Positions 1 to 6,291 of a DNA stretch of 6,291 nt are shown one piece after another. The position numbers and the translations under genes are program-made. Source of the DNA: Bacteroidota bacterium (GTDB lineage: Bacteria; Bacteroidota; Rhodothermia; Rhodothermales; Rubricoccaceae); NCBI GenBank assembly GCA_022564455.1, contig JADFLK010000135.1, forward strand, positions 1 to 6,291. The letters run 5' to 3'. The notes beneath the pieces were generated by a model that was not told the origin of the DNA, did not search any database, and worked only from the letters and a program-made list of their open reading frames with translations. How positions within the stretch are numbered: the first letter of the stretch is position 1; every line of letters begins with the position of its first letter.

Positions 1-1
1 A

Positions 2-154
2 GACGAGCGCGTGCGCATGACGGCGTTAGCCGCTCTTAGCAAAGCGCACGACGCATGGATTGCTGATTTTCTTTATCGCAGTGCTCGTTACGAACGCGAC
101 GCCCACATGGCTTCGCTGATGTACCACGCCGCGCTTGCCAACAAGCGGGGATGA
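2..154 (+). CDS. C-terminal end of an unrecognised protein (5' partial)
   Basis: This is the only plus-strand frame open from the window edge: 50 sense codons followed by TGA at 152-154, while the other two plus frames hit stops within about 40 bases. The visible peptide is rich in Ala, Arg, His, Met and Tyr, has no proline, and contains one Gly at the end. It reads as an amphipathic alpha-helical tail (for example AWIADFLYRSARYERDAHMA), with no membrane segment. I do not recognise the family, and 50 residues are too few to assign a function. The stop codon is followed 27 nt later by a terminator-type hairpin in the correct orientation, which is the main independent support that this frame is a real gene end. 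It is convergent with the uvrB-linked gene on the other strand. Confidence 0.6.
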   Translation, partial: DERVRMTALAALSKAHDAWIADFLYRSARYERDAHMASLMYHAALANKRG

Positions 155-181
155 ATGCCAGAAATTGATCCCAGAGAGCGG

Positions 182-215
182 CCTGCCGGAGAGATTCCGA
201 CAGGTCGTTTTCTTT
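182..215 (+). terminator. Rho-independent terminator between convergent genes
   Basis: A nine-position stem, CCTGCCGGA (182-190) against TCCGACAGG (196-204), has eight pairs and one C/A mismatch, and a 5-nt loop GAGAT. A T-rich tail follows (T208-T211, then CTTT to 215). Orientation and spacing fit termination of the plus-strand gene ending at 154. On the minus strand the same stem lies just past the stop of the gene ending at 214 and is preceded by an A-rich stretch. It is not followed by a T tract on that strand, so bidirectional action is possible but weaker. Confidence 0.75.
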
Positions 216-744
216 ATGCCGCCATCTCCGCGTCGGGAGGGTCAAAGTTGCCTTGACCTCTGACTATATCCTGCCAAGCCCAGTTATCCACAAACAATCG
301 AAACCATCGCCCGCGCTTTCGGCGATTGTGATTGAATTGGATAACTGGTCTCACTAGAACGGTAGGCCCACCTCCAGCGGCTTTAACGTGGCTCGATAGG
401 TCCGTGAGTGAAAAATGTATCCACTTTCGTTCCAGTCTAGCGTCTATCGAAATTGGAAATTGAGGCCGTAAGTCAAGCGCTGAGATGAATGATCGGGCTT
501 GCCCTAGCCCAAAGTTAGGAAGCCAATTGTTTGTCTCGAACTCTACTCCATGAACAGCGATAGGCTCGCTACCCCGATTCCGTAACCAAATCGTCCCAGA
601 CCTATGTTCACCAGTTCTTTGCCCATCAACATCCAATTCAACTTCGACACCAAGATGGGGGAATCGATTCCAAAGCTTGAGCCCAAGTGCCCCGATGGCA
701 GCCAGGGCCCCCATTACGAAAATCAAAGTGACAACAATGTTCAT
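214..744 (-). CDS. Putative single-pass membrane protein, function unknown
   Basis: A 176-residue protein that I do not recognise. Residues 2-22 form a hydrophobic helix (NIVVTLIFVMGALAAIGALGL), followed by KLWNR. The rest is soluble: a stretch near residues 32-70 with alternating polar and hydrophobic residues and the text IWLRNRGSEPIAVHGVEF resembles an immunoglobulin-like beta-sandwich, and a basic cluster NRRKRGRWFR lies near residue 145. The helix has no polar cleavage site, so a membrane anchor is likelier than a signal peptide; the basic residues just after it weakly favour a cytoplasmic C-terminal domain. I chose the ATG at 744 over a TTG at 753, with only a weak GAG upstream as ribosome binding site. 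It starts 21 nt after the uvrB stop on the same strand, so co-transcription is likely. GC is about 50% by hand count over 241-720, against roughly 60-70% in sampled uvrB lines, suggesting a newer or transferred gene. It ends in EMAA, as does UvrB. Confidence 0.6.
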   Translation of the reverse strand: MNIVVTLIFVMGALAAIGALGLKLWNRFPHLGVEVELDVDGQRTGEHRSGTIWLRNRGSEPIAVHGVEFETNNWLPNFGLGQARSFISALDLRPQFPISIDARLERKWIHFSLTDLSSHVKAAGGGPTVLVRPVIQFNHNRRKRGRWFRLFVDNWAWQDIVRGQGNFDPPDAEMAA

Positions 745-765
745 AGGTCTCAAACGATTACTAGG

Positions 766-2838
766 CTACGCTGCCATTTCCGTTTCAATCTGCGAAATGG
801 AATCCCGTAGCTCCGCGGCCTTTTCGAACTCCAGATTGACGGCGGCCTCTTCCATCTCTTTGGTGAGTTGCGCCACGAGATCGCGCCTCTGGTCATCCGT
901 GAGGTACTTCACCACCGGGTCGGCCACCCTCTTGAGTTGCTCCGGGCCGCTGTAATAGAGTGTGCGGCGCGACTCCGGATCCGTCTTGTGGTCGGCCACG
1001 ACCGTGCCCGCCTTAATCTGGTCGGTAGATTTAGAGATTGTTTTCGGAATGATCCCGTGCTCCTCGTTGTAGGCCGTCTGGATGCCGCGGCGGCGCTCGG
1101 TTTCCTCTATCATCCGCGCCATCGAGTCGGTTACGCGGTTGGCGTAGAGGATGACGTGCGAGTTGGCATTGCGTGCGGCGCGGCCCGCCGTCTGGATAAG
1201 CGAACGTTCCGAGCGGAGGAAGCCCTCCTTGTCCGCATCGAGGATGGCCACGAGCGAGACCTCGGGCAGGTCGAGGCCTTCGCGGAGCAGGTTGATGCCC
1301 ACCAGTACGTCGAATTCGCCGAGGCGAAGGTCTCGCAGAATTTCCACGCGCTCCAGGGTAACGATGTCGGAGTGCAGGTAGCGGATGCGCACGCCGAACG
1401 ATTCGAGGTAGTCTGTCAAATCTTCCGCCATCCGCTTGGTGAGGGTGGTAACGAGTACGCGCTCGCGGCGGTTCGCGCGGGTGCGGATCTCGTCCAGCAG
1501 GTCGTCGATCTGCCCTTCGATGGGGCGGACCTCCACGACCGGGTCCAGAACGCCCGTTGGGCGGATGACTTGCTCCACGACGACGCCCTCACTTTTCTCC
1601 AGTTCGTAATCGGCCGGCGTGGCCGAGACGAAGAGGACCTGGTTGTGGAAGCTCTCGAACTCCTCGAACGTGAGCGGCCGGTTGTCGAGGGCGCTCGGCA
1701 GCCGGAAGCCGTGCTCCACCAGCATCAGCTTGCGCGCGCGGTCGCCGTTGTACATGGCGCGGACCTGCGGAATGCTCGCGTGGCTCTCGTCAATCATCAT
1801 CATCCAGTCATTGCCGTAACTGGATTGAAAATAGTCGAGCAGGCAATGGGGCCGCGTACCGGGCTCGCGGCCGTCCATGTGGCGCGAGTAATTTTCGATG
1901 CCCGAGCAGTAGCCCACTTCACGCATCATCTCGATATCGAACAACGTGCGCTGTTCAAGACGCTGGGCTTCCACCAGCATGCCCTCGTTGCGGAGGATCG
2001 CAAGCCGCCAGGCCAACTCTTCCTCAATGCCGACAAGGGCCTTCTGAATCTGGTCCTTGGACGTCACGAAGTGCTTCGCGGGGTAGATGGTGAGAACTTC
2101 TTCGAGTTCGGCCATCACAGCTCCGGAAATCGGATGGATGACGGACAGTTTCTCGATTTCATCCCCCCAAAACGTGAGGCGGTAGGCCTGGTCTTCCAGA
2201 TAGGCGGGGAAGATTTCCACCACGTCGCCACGCACGCGGAACGTGCCGGGCGAGAAGTCGAAGTCGTTGCGCGAGTAGTAGATGTTGATGAGTTGCCGCA
2301 GGAGCACATCCCGGCTGATCATCTGCCCGGGCTCGGCCTGCACAATCTGCGCTTTGTACTCCTCCGGGTTGCCGAGGCCGTAAATGCAGCTCACCGACGC
2401 CACGATGATCACGTCCCTACGCTCACTTACGAGTGCCGACGTAGCCCGCAGCCGCAGCCGGTCGATCACGTCGTTGATCGACATGTCCTTCTCGATGTAC
2501 GTGTCGGTCGCGAGGATGTACGCTTCCGGCTGGTAATAATCGTAGTACGAGATGAAGAACTCGACGGCGTTGTTGGGGAAGAACTGCTTGAACTCCGCAT
2601 AGAGCTGCGCCGCCAGCGTTTTGTTGTGGCTGATGACCAGCGTGGGCTTGCCGGTATTCCGAACGACGTTCGAAATCGTGAATGTCTTGCCCGTGCCCGT
2701 TGCGCCGAGAAGCGTCTGGTACTGATCCCCGCGGAAGATGCCCTCCGATAGCTCGGCGATGGCCCTCGGCTGGTCTCCCGTTGGTTTGAAGGGAGACTCC
2801 AGCGAGAAGGGAGAGTCGATGCGGGTGATGGTGGCCAT
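766..2838 (-). CDS. uvrB: Excinuclease ABC subunit UvrB
   Basis: UvrB is the damage-verifying, helicase-like subunit of cytoplasmic nucleotide excision repair. It is loaded by UvrA and recruits UvrC for incision. The 690-residue product has the full family order: [11 protein letters not shown] near residues 17-27 (adenine-contacting region), Walker A GATGTGKT (45-52), the damage-probing beta-hairpin starting [10 protein letters not shown] (98-107), [11 protein letters not shown] (146-156), the DESH Walker B box (350-353), SATP near 400, the helicase motifs [16 protein letters not shown] and QTAGRAARN, and a C-terminal UVR domain (EKAAELRD) that binds UvrC. Length matches the usual 660-690. 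An in-frame TTG at 2874 would add 12 residues with no homology to the family, so I prefer the ATG at 2838. Neither has a well-spaced Shine-Dalgarno site; the nearest, AGAGGA, is about 19 nt upstream of the ATG. It is divergent from serA and followed at 21 nt by a small membrane-protein gene. All key residues look intact. Confidence 0.97.
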   Translation of the reverse strand: MATITRIDSPFSLESPFKPTGDQPRAIAELSEGIFRGDQYQTLLGATGTGKTFTISNVVRNTGKPTLVISHNKTLAAQLYAEFKQFFPNNAVEFFISYYDYYQPEAYILATDTYIEKDMSINDVIDRLRLRATSALVSERRDVIIVASVSCIYGLGNPEEYKAQIVQAEPGQMISRDVLLRQLINIYYSRNDFDFSPGTFRVRGDVVEIFPAYLEDQAYRLTFWGDEIEKLSVIHPISGAVMAELEEVLTIYPAKHFVTSKDQIQKALVGIEEELAWRLAILRNEGMLVEAQRLEQRTLFDIEMMREVGYCSGIENYSRHMDGREPGTRPHCLLDYFQSSYGNDWMMMIDESHASIPQVRAMYNGDRARKLMLVEHGFRLPSALDNRPLTFEEFESFHNQVLFVSATPADYELEKSEGVVVEQVIRPTGVLDPVVEVRPIEGQIDDLLDEIRTRANRRERVLVTTLTKRMAEDLTDYLESFGVRIRYLHSDIVTLERVEILRDLRLGEFDVLVGINLLREGLDLPEVSLVAILDADKEGFLRSERSLIQTAGRAARNANSHVILYANRVTDSMARMIEETERRRGIQTAYNEEHGIIPKTISKSTDQIKAGTVVADHKTDPESRRTLYYSGPEQLKRVADPVVKYLTDDQRRDLVAQLTKEMEEAAVNLEFEKAAELRDSISQIETEMAA

Positions 2839-2913
2839 CGGCGGCGTGTCTGGGGAATCCTCTAAGACTACCAACTTCGCATAACAGATCCTGACATCTC
2901 GAAACAGCTTTTT

Positions 2914-3015
2914 AGAGGAGGATCGGGCGGCCCAAGATGGTGGTCTTCACCGCATCCGGGCCGAACGCAGATTGGCCAACTGGGTAAGTTGCGGGCCGCT
3001 TTTTCAGCTCCCCGC
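2914..3015 (+). promoter_or_regulatory. Hairpin-rich serA leader, possible attenuator
   Basis: Three hairpins lie upstream of the serA ATG. A (2928-2963) has CGGCCC/GGGCCG, then GATG/CATC, then TGGT/ACCG with one wobble, capped by CTTC. B (2974-2997) has GGCC/GGCC and AACT/AGTT with loop GGGTA and a 3-nt bulge; the dinucleotide GC and five T (3000-3004) follow, as in an intrinsic terminator. C (2991-3015) has GCGGG/CCCGC and GCT/AGC, and ends on the base before the ATG. B and C share bases, so they exclude each other. AGAGGAGG (2914-2921), the best Shine-Dalgarno-like string here, precedes a 16-codon ORF (ATG 2937, TAA 2985-2987) with a long 15-nt spacing; its stop lies in the loop of B. The peptide is not rich in serine. 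No confident promoter was found for serA or uvrB in 2839-3015. Regulation by attenuation is inference; the pairings are read directly. Confidence 0.35.
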
Positions 3016-4599
3016 ATGCGCGTTCTCATCACCGATCCACTGTCTCCCGTCGCCTTTGAATTGCTAGCCAAGGCCGGTATGGAAGCGGATGTTCAACTCA
3101 AGAAAACGCCTGAGGAGCTTAGAGAGCTCGCGAAAGACGCGGATGCCTGGATCATCCGGAGCGGCACGCAGATCACGGAAGATCTGATAAAGGCAGCGGA
3201 TCAGTTGAAAGTCATTGGCCGCGCCGGCGTTGGTGTAGACAACATTGATCTTGCTGCTGCAACGCGAAAGGGCGTCCTCGTTGTCAACGCACCCGACGGG
3301 AACACTATTTCCACGGCCGAGCACACCTGTGCGATGATCCTCGCGTTGGCGCGTCGGATTCCGCGCGCGGCATCGTCGCTGGCAGCGGGAGCCTGGGAGC
3401 GCAAGCGGTTCTCCGGCGCCGAGTTGGACGGCAAAACGCTTGGCGTTGTCGGTGTGGGGAAGATCGGCCGCGCTGTCGCCCAGCGGATGCAGGGGTTTGG
3501 GATGAACGTCATCGGCTTCGACCCCGTCTTGGCCGCCGAAACGGCCGAGCGGTTGGGAATCGAACTCGTTCCACTGGAGCGCATCTGGGCAGAAAGCGAC
3601 GTTATCACCTTCCACACCCCGTTGAATGACACAACCCGAGGCCTTTTGAACGAAGAAACGCTAGCCCAGTGCAAGGATGGCGTGCGTGTGGTCAACATCG
3701 CTCGGGGAGGCATCATTGACGAGCAGGCGCTGCTTGGCGCGCTCGAAACCGGCAAGGTGGCCGGGGCTGCGCTGGATGTGTACAGTCAGGAGCCGCCACC
3801 TGCTGAGCTGGCCACGCTGCTCGCCCATCCCGCCGTGGTTGCGACGCCGCACATCGCGGCCTCCACCGACGAGGCGCAAGAGAAGGTGGCCGTTCAGATC
3901 GTAGACCAGGTGGTCCGTGCGCTCCGAGGCGAGCCGGTTACCACGCCCGTCAATGCGGGCGCCATGCGGATGGCCTCCCAACCCGAAGTGGCACCTTATA
4001 TAAACCTGGCGGAGCGCCTAGGCTGTCTCGGGGCGCAGCTTGTGCAAGGCTCGGTTGAGCACATTACGGTTGAATGCGCCGGCGAAGCGGTGGCACACTA
4101 CGCCGACGTGGTCACGGAAGCAGTACTCGTTGGAGTCATGCGAAGGTGGAGCGAGGCGCCCGTCAACCTGGTCAATGCTTCCACGCTCGCCCGGGAGATG
4201 GGGCTGCACGTAGAAGAACTACGTCGCAGCGAAGGCGGCGAGCACTCGAACGAAGTCGCATTGACAATGACGACGTCAACGGGGTCGCGCACCATCCGCG
4301 GAACCATTTTGGGGAAGGATGAAATCAGGCTCGTTGGATTTGACGACTACCCGATCGAGGTTCGCCTCGAAGGCCACTTCCTCTTTTACCAAAACGTGGA
4401 CCGCCCCGGCATGTTAGCAACGGTAGGGGCTCTGCTCGCCGAAGCGAACGTGAACATCGCCGGCCTCACGCTTGGTAGGGAAGCGCGAGGCGCCATGGCT
4501 CTCACCGTACTCGCTACTGACGAGCCCATCCCCTCCGATTTGCTTGAGCAGATCGCGGAATTGACCGACGTTCACGATGTTATTGTCGCGTCTGTGTGA
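3016..4599 (+). CDS. serA: D-3-phosphoglycerate dehydrogenase
   Basis: The enzyme oxidises 3-phosphoglycerate to 3-phosphohydroxypyruvate with NAD+, the first committed step of serine biosynthesis in the cytoplasm. The 527-residue product is the long bacterial form. Residues 1-100 and about 285-315 form the substrate-binding domain (GRAGVGVDNID at 68-78). A Rossmann domain follows, with GVGKIG (146-151) and Asp169 of FDP as the likely NAD-selecting acid. The catalytic set is Arg230 (NIARGG), Glu259 (QEPP) and His279 (TPHIAAST). About 320-445 is the ASB domain, and about 455-527 is a C-terminal ACT domain (NVDRPGMLATVGALLAEANVNIAGL) expected to bind serine for feedback inhibition. The usual TPHLGAST is TPHIAAST here, a mild variation. 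I chose the ATG at 3016 because MRVLITDPLS matches family N-termini; an in-frame TTG at 2989 adds nine unmatched residues. There is no Shine-Dalgarno site before the ATG; instead a hairpin abuts it. No clear terminator follows. Confidence 0.96.
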   Translation: MRVLITDPLSPVAFELLAKAGMEADVQLKKTPEELRELAKDADAWIIRSGTQITEDLIKAADQLKVIGRAGVGVDNIDLAAATRKGVLVVNAPDGNTISTAEHTCAMILALARRIPRAASSLAAGAWERKRFSGAELDGKTLGVVGVGKIGRAVAQRMQGFGMNVIGFDPVLAAETAERLGIELVPLERIWAESDVITFHTPLNDTTRGLLNEETLAQCKDGVRVVNIARGGIIDEQALLGALETGKVAGAALDVYSQEPPPAELATLLAHPAVVATPHIAASTDEAQEKVAVQIVDQVVRALRGEPVTTPVNAGAMRMASQPEVAPYINLAERLGCLGAQLVQGSVEHITVECAGEAVAHYADVVTEAVLVGVMRRWSEAPVNLVNASTLAREMGLHVEELRRSEGGEHSNEVALTMTTSTGSRTIRGTILGKDEIRLVGFDDYPIEVRLEGHFLFYQNVDRPGMLATVGALLAEANVNIAGLTLGREARGAMALTVLATDEPIPSDLLEQIAELTDVHDVIVASV

Positions 4600-4625
4600 A
4601 ACTTTGGCGCAAGAGTTCAGCACCA

Positions 4626-4660
4626 GCCACCCGTTATATCGATTCGTTACGGGCGGTGGC
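4626..4660 (+). other. Stem-loop downstream of serA
   Basis: GCCACC (4626-4631) pairs perfectly with GGTGGC (4655-4660), and CGT/ACG continues the stem after a 3-nt bulge, leaving a 14-nt loop. It lies 26 nt after the serA stop and has no T tract, so it is not a standard intrinsic terminator. It may cap or protect the 3' end of the serA message. No stronger terminator was seen between serA and the next promoter. Confidence 0.3.
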
Positions 4661-4697
4661 CGCGTCGCTCGGTAGTAGGTATAGGGTAGAAATCGTT

Positions 4698-4794
4698 GCC
4701 CCTGTAGAATGCAAGCGAGTAGTGCCGTACGTTCAACCGCAAGGCACATTGTCACCGTGGCTCGCGTTTGTTGGGTACCGCGGAGAGCAGGGGC
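4698..4794 (+). other. Possible branched RNA fold in the serA 3' region
   Basis: GCCCCTG (4698-4704) and CAGGGGC (4788-4794) are perfect 7-bp complements 83 nt apart. Two further stems are nested between them: GTGCC/GGCAC (4722-4726 with 4743-4747) and CCGTGG/CCGCGG (4755-4760 with 4778-4783, one G-U pair). Together they could form a three-way junction of about 97 nt that ends 11 nt before the next promoter. It matches no RNA family I know, and no convincing promoter of its own was found, so it could be part of a serA 3' UTR, a small RNA, or chance. A 67-codon GTG-started frame (4596-4799) also covers this stretch; I consider it unlikely to be coding. Confidence 0.25.
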
Positions 4795-4805
4795 GCTAAA
4801 ATACC

Positions 4806-4835
4806 TTGACTCTTTCGCAGCCGCCCGGCTATATT
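4806..4835 (+). promoter_or_regulatory. Sigma70-type promoter for the TonB receptor gene
   Basis: TTGACT (4806-4811) and TATATT (4830-4835) are each one base from the -35 and -10 consensus and are 18 bp apart. A start site near A4842 is predicted. The orientation points to the receptor gene at 5158, giving a leader of about 315 nt. The TAnnTTTG -7 element of classical Bacteroidetes promoters is absent here, so the promoter is of the general bacterial type. Confidence 0.7.
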
Positions 4836-4841
4836 CACCCC

Positions 4842-5146
4842 ACGTGTTTCCGTTAACTCATCGTTAACCCACACTACCCATCACACTTGGTACCACTCTT
4901 CTCGCGCTCGTCTCTTGCTCCCGCCTGCTTGGGAGGCGTGTTTTCCTTAGTGGAAAGCATAGTGACAGGTGCTTCGCCTCGGCGAATGATTGACGTAGGT
5001 TCCGCGTGGTGCGGCAAAGGCTTTTTTCCTGGAATGGAACACATAGCCTGATCACCCCAGTTTTACACGAAGCGTCCTAGGGCGCAATCATCGATCCGTC
5101 GTTCTCCTCTTTTCCCCGGATGCGGCGAATCTCACACCACCTTATT
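4842..5146 (+). promoter_or_regulatory. Long structured 5' leader of the TonB receptor gene
   Basis: After the 5' hairpin the predicted leader holds a series of stems: CGCCT/AGGCG (4922-4926 with 4934-4938); TGTTTTCC against GGAAAGCA (4939-4946 with 4952-4959, eight pairs including one wobble, loop TTAGT); the palindrome TTCGCC-TC-GGCGAA (4973-4986); CCGC/GCGG (5002-5005 with 5011-5014), followed after seven bases by T6 (5022-5027); AGGCT/AGCCT (5018-5022 with 5045-5049); and GCGTCC/GGGCGC (5072-5077 with 5080-5085). I searched by eye for cobalamin and TPP riboswitch core motifs and did not find them. A regulatory leader is possible but unproven. No convincing coding frame was seen on either strand, and no second promoter was seen between the T6 run and the gene. 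Confidence 0.35.
4851..4868. repeat. Tandem CGTTAAC repeat, operator-like
   Basis: CGTTAAC occurs at 4851-4857 and again at 4862-4868, a period of 11 bp, about one turn of the DNA helix. Each core GTTAAC is itself a palindrome, so the pair is both a direct and an inverted repeat. It lies about 10 to 27 bases after the predicted transcription start. As DNA it could bind a dimeric regulator on one face of the helix; as RNA it forms a 6-bp hairpin with a 5-nt loop at the 5' end of the message, which could stabilise it. No regulator can be named from the sequence. Confidence 0.4.
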
Positions 5147-5151
5147 GGAGG
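5147..5151 (+). promoter_or_regulatory. Shine-Dalgarno site of the TonB receptor gene
   Basis: GGAGG sits 6 nt before the ATG at 5158, an ideal spacing, and fixes this start. Strong sites like this are uncommon in classical Bacteroidota and are absent from the serA and uvrB starts in this window. Confidence 0.85.
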
Positions 5152-5157
5152 TAGCAT

Positions 5158-6291
5158 ATGTTCCGCAAGCTGAGTACGCTTGTACTCTTCCTGTTGTTGG
5201 GCACTCCCCTTGCCGTCATGGCACAAGGCACGGGTACTCTAGCCGGTCGCGTTACGGACGCGGCAGACGGCCAGGGCCTACCGGGTGCCAACGTTGTAAT
5301 TGAAGGGACGTCCCTTGGCGCCGCAACCGACCTTGACGGCAACTACCGTATCATCGGTGTGCCAACAGCCCAGTACGACGTAACGGCCCGTTTTATTGGT
5401 TACGAACAGACCACGGAACTAGGTGTCGAGATTAACTCGGGCTACACACGCCGGATCGACTTCGAGTTGCAAGATGCCTCGGTGGAGCTTGGGGGCATTG
5501 AAATTGTATATGAGCGACCTCTCATTCAGGCGGACGCCATCGGCGCTCCTCGTTATATATCCGGCGACGAGATCCAGAATCTCCCGGTTCGAGGTGTTGC
5601 AAATGTGGCTGCAATTCAGAGCGGGGTAGTTAGCGATGACAACTCCGACAACCTCTTCATCAGAGGAGGCCGCGAGCAGGAAGTCCAGTACTACGTGGAC
5701 GGTGTGAAGGTCAGTGGGCCTCTCGCCGTCAACCAGAACGCCATCCAGGAGCAGGAAATGCTCATCGGTTCGATCCCTGCCCGTTATGGCGACGTGCAGT
5801 CGGGTGTTATCTCAATCACTACGCGCACCGGCCGTGACCGCTTTTTCGGCTCAGCCGAATTGATTACGAGCGAAGGGCTTGATTCGTACGGCTACAATCT
5901 TGGCTCGCTTTCCCTAGGTGGGCCGATTGTTCCGGGTATGGTCGGCTTCTTTGTCTCCGCACAGGGTACCTTACTGTCGGATCGTAACCCGTACGGCGTC
6001 GATACTTACCGATTGACCGACGCGGCGTATGCTGATCTGATTGCGAGCCCACAGGTCCTTCGATTGTTCAACATTGACAACCCAGAGGAAACTCAGTACA
6101 TAGATTTTCCTTGGCAGGCGGTCCAGGCGGCGATTAACGACGGCGGCATTGTAGATGCGGGGGTGATGGAGAACATCCTCAACAGTGCTGGTGCGATTCC
6201 CGCCGGCTGGTCGCTGGATGGCTTCTCGCCAGTCGATGCTCCCAGAACGTACACGGAGGTTACTCCGGGTCTATCGCTGGCTAGAGGTAAG
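5158..6291 (+). CDS. TonB-dependent outer-membrane receptor (3' partial)
   Basis: The first 378 residues of an outer-membrane, TonB-energised importer are visible; the frame runs off the window. Residues 1-22 are a signal peptide (MFRK, then a Leu-rich core, predicted cut VMA|QG). Residues about 26-104 are a carboxypeptidase-regulatory-like beta-sandwich: GRVTDAADGQGLPGANVVIEG, then TDLDGNYRI and FIGYE. ELGGIEIVYE near 110-120 may serve as the TonB box. The plug domain follows, with NLPVRG, FIRGG (167-171), YYVDGVKV (178 onward) and ARYGDVQSGVISITTRTG (208 onward); the beta-barrel starts near 222. Members of this family usually run to about 900-1,100 residues, so most of the barrel is outside the window. 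The substrate cannot be told from this part. No SusD-like partner is visible, so a polysaccharide-uptake SusCD pair is not supported here. Start: ATG with a GGAGG site and signal peptide directly after it. It probably uses the promoter at 4806-4835. Confidence 0.93.
   Translation, partial: MFRKLSTLVLFLLLGTPLAVMAQGTGTLAGRVTDAADGQGLPGANVVIEGTSLGAATDLDGNYRIIGVPTAQYDVTARFIGYEQTTELGVEINSGYTRRIDFELQDASVELGGIEIVYERPLIQADAIGAPRYISGDEIQNLPVRGVANVAAIQSGVVSDDNSDNLFIRGGREQEVQYYVDGVKVSGPLAVNQNAIQEQEMLIGSIPARYGDVQSGVISITTRTGRDRFFGSAELITSEGLDSYGYNLGSLSLGGPIVPGMVGFFVSAQGTLLSDRNPYGVDTYRLTDAAYADLIASPQVLRLFNIDNPEETQYIDFPWQAVQAAINDGGIVDAGVMENILNSAGAIPAGWSLDGFSPVDAPRTYTEVTPGLSLARGK

Noticed and set aside
868..2751. 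Long plus-strand open frame of 627 codons opposite uvrB
   Set aside because: It lies entirely antisense to a clear uvrB and its translation is low-complexity, rich in His, Val, Arg and Asp, as expected of the mirror of a high-GC gene.
2839..2874. Upstream TTG start for uvrB
   Set aside because: It would add 12 residues ([12 protein letters not shown]) with no match to the family N-terminus, and the AGGA upstream is too far, about 14 nt.
2891..2907. Possible SOS (LexA) box CTG...CAG upstream of uvrB
   Set aside because: The spacing is CTG-N11-CAG, one base longer than the enterobacterial CTG-N10-CAG, and the interior is not AT-rich. LexA sites in this lineage cannot be assumed to match.
4596..4799. 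67-codon GTG-started frame overlapping the serA stop by 4 nt
   Set aside because: The GTGA overlap could suggest coupling, but there is no ribosome binding site, the peptide has no recognisable feature, and the same stretch is full of inverted repeats. Kept only as a weak possibility.
4864..5055. 63-codon minus-strand frame in the receptor leader
   Set aside because: It has no supporting context or ribosome binding site, its composition is Arg- and Ser-rich, and it sits opposite a strong promoter's leader; most likely chance.
4600..5157. tRNA or known riboswitch in the long gene-poor stretch
   Set aside because: No acceptor stem with a GGTTCRA-type T loop was seen on inspection, and the cobalamin and TPP core motifs are missing.

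Overview
The window looks like chromosomal DNA from a bacterium of the Rhodothermales/Rhodothermota branch of the Bacteroidota, or a close relative. The placement is an inference. It rests on the long TonB-dependent receptor with an N-terminal carboxypeptidase-regulatory-like domain (typical of Bacteroidota and relatives), on fairly high GC in the core genes, and on a clear GGAGG ribosome binding site plus a sigma70-like TTGACT/TATATT promoter, which are unlike classical Bacteroidales signals.

Layout: (1) 2-154, plus strand: the last 50 codons of a gene I do not recognise, closed by a rho-independent terminator (182-215). (2) 214-2838, minus strand: a two-gene unit with uvrB (nucleotide excision repair) first and, 21 nt after it, a 176-residue single-pass membrane protein of unknown function with clearly lower GC. 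(3) 2839-3015: a divergent intergenic region between uvrB and serA. On the serA side it holds nested hairpins, a T5 run and a possible short leader ORF, which together look like an attenuator. (4) 3016-4599, plus strand: serA, D-3-phosphoglycerate dehydrogenase with C-terminal ASB and ACT domains. (5) 4600-5157: about 560 nt with no convincing gene. It contains a possible branched RNA fold (4698-4794), a near-consensus promoter (4806-4835), a one-helical-turn tandem CGTTAAC repeat at the predicted transcript start (4851-4868), and a roughly 315-nt hairpin-rich leader ending in a GGAGG site. (6) 5158-6291, plus strand: the first 378 codons of a TonB-dependent outer-membrane receptor, open at the window edge.

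The genes do not form one pathway: DNA repair, serine biosynthesis and outer-membrane uptake are independent neighbours. No mobile element, CRISPR array, tRNA or rRNA was seen. I found no clear new multi-gene system. The observations most worth a second look are the two long structured leaders (serA and the TonB receptor), the tandem operator-like repeat, and the low-GC membrane protein attached to uvrB.
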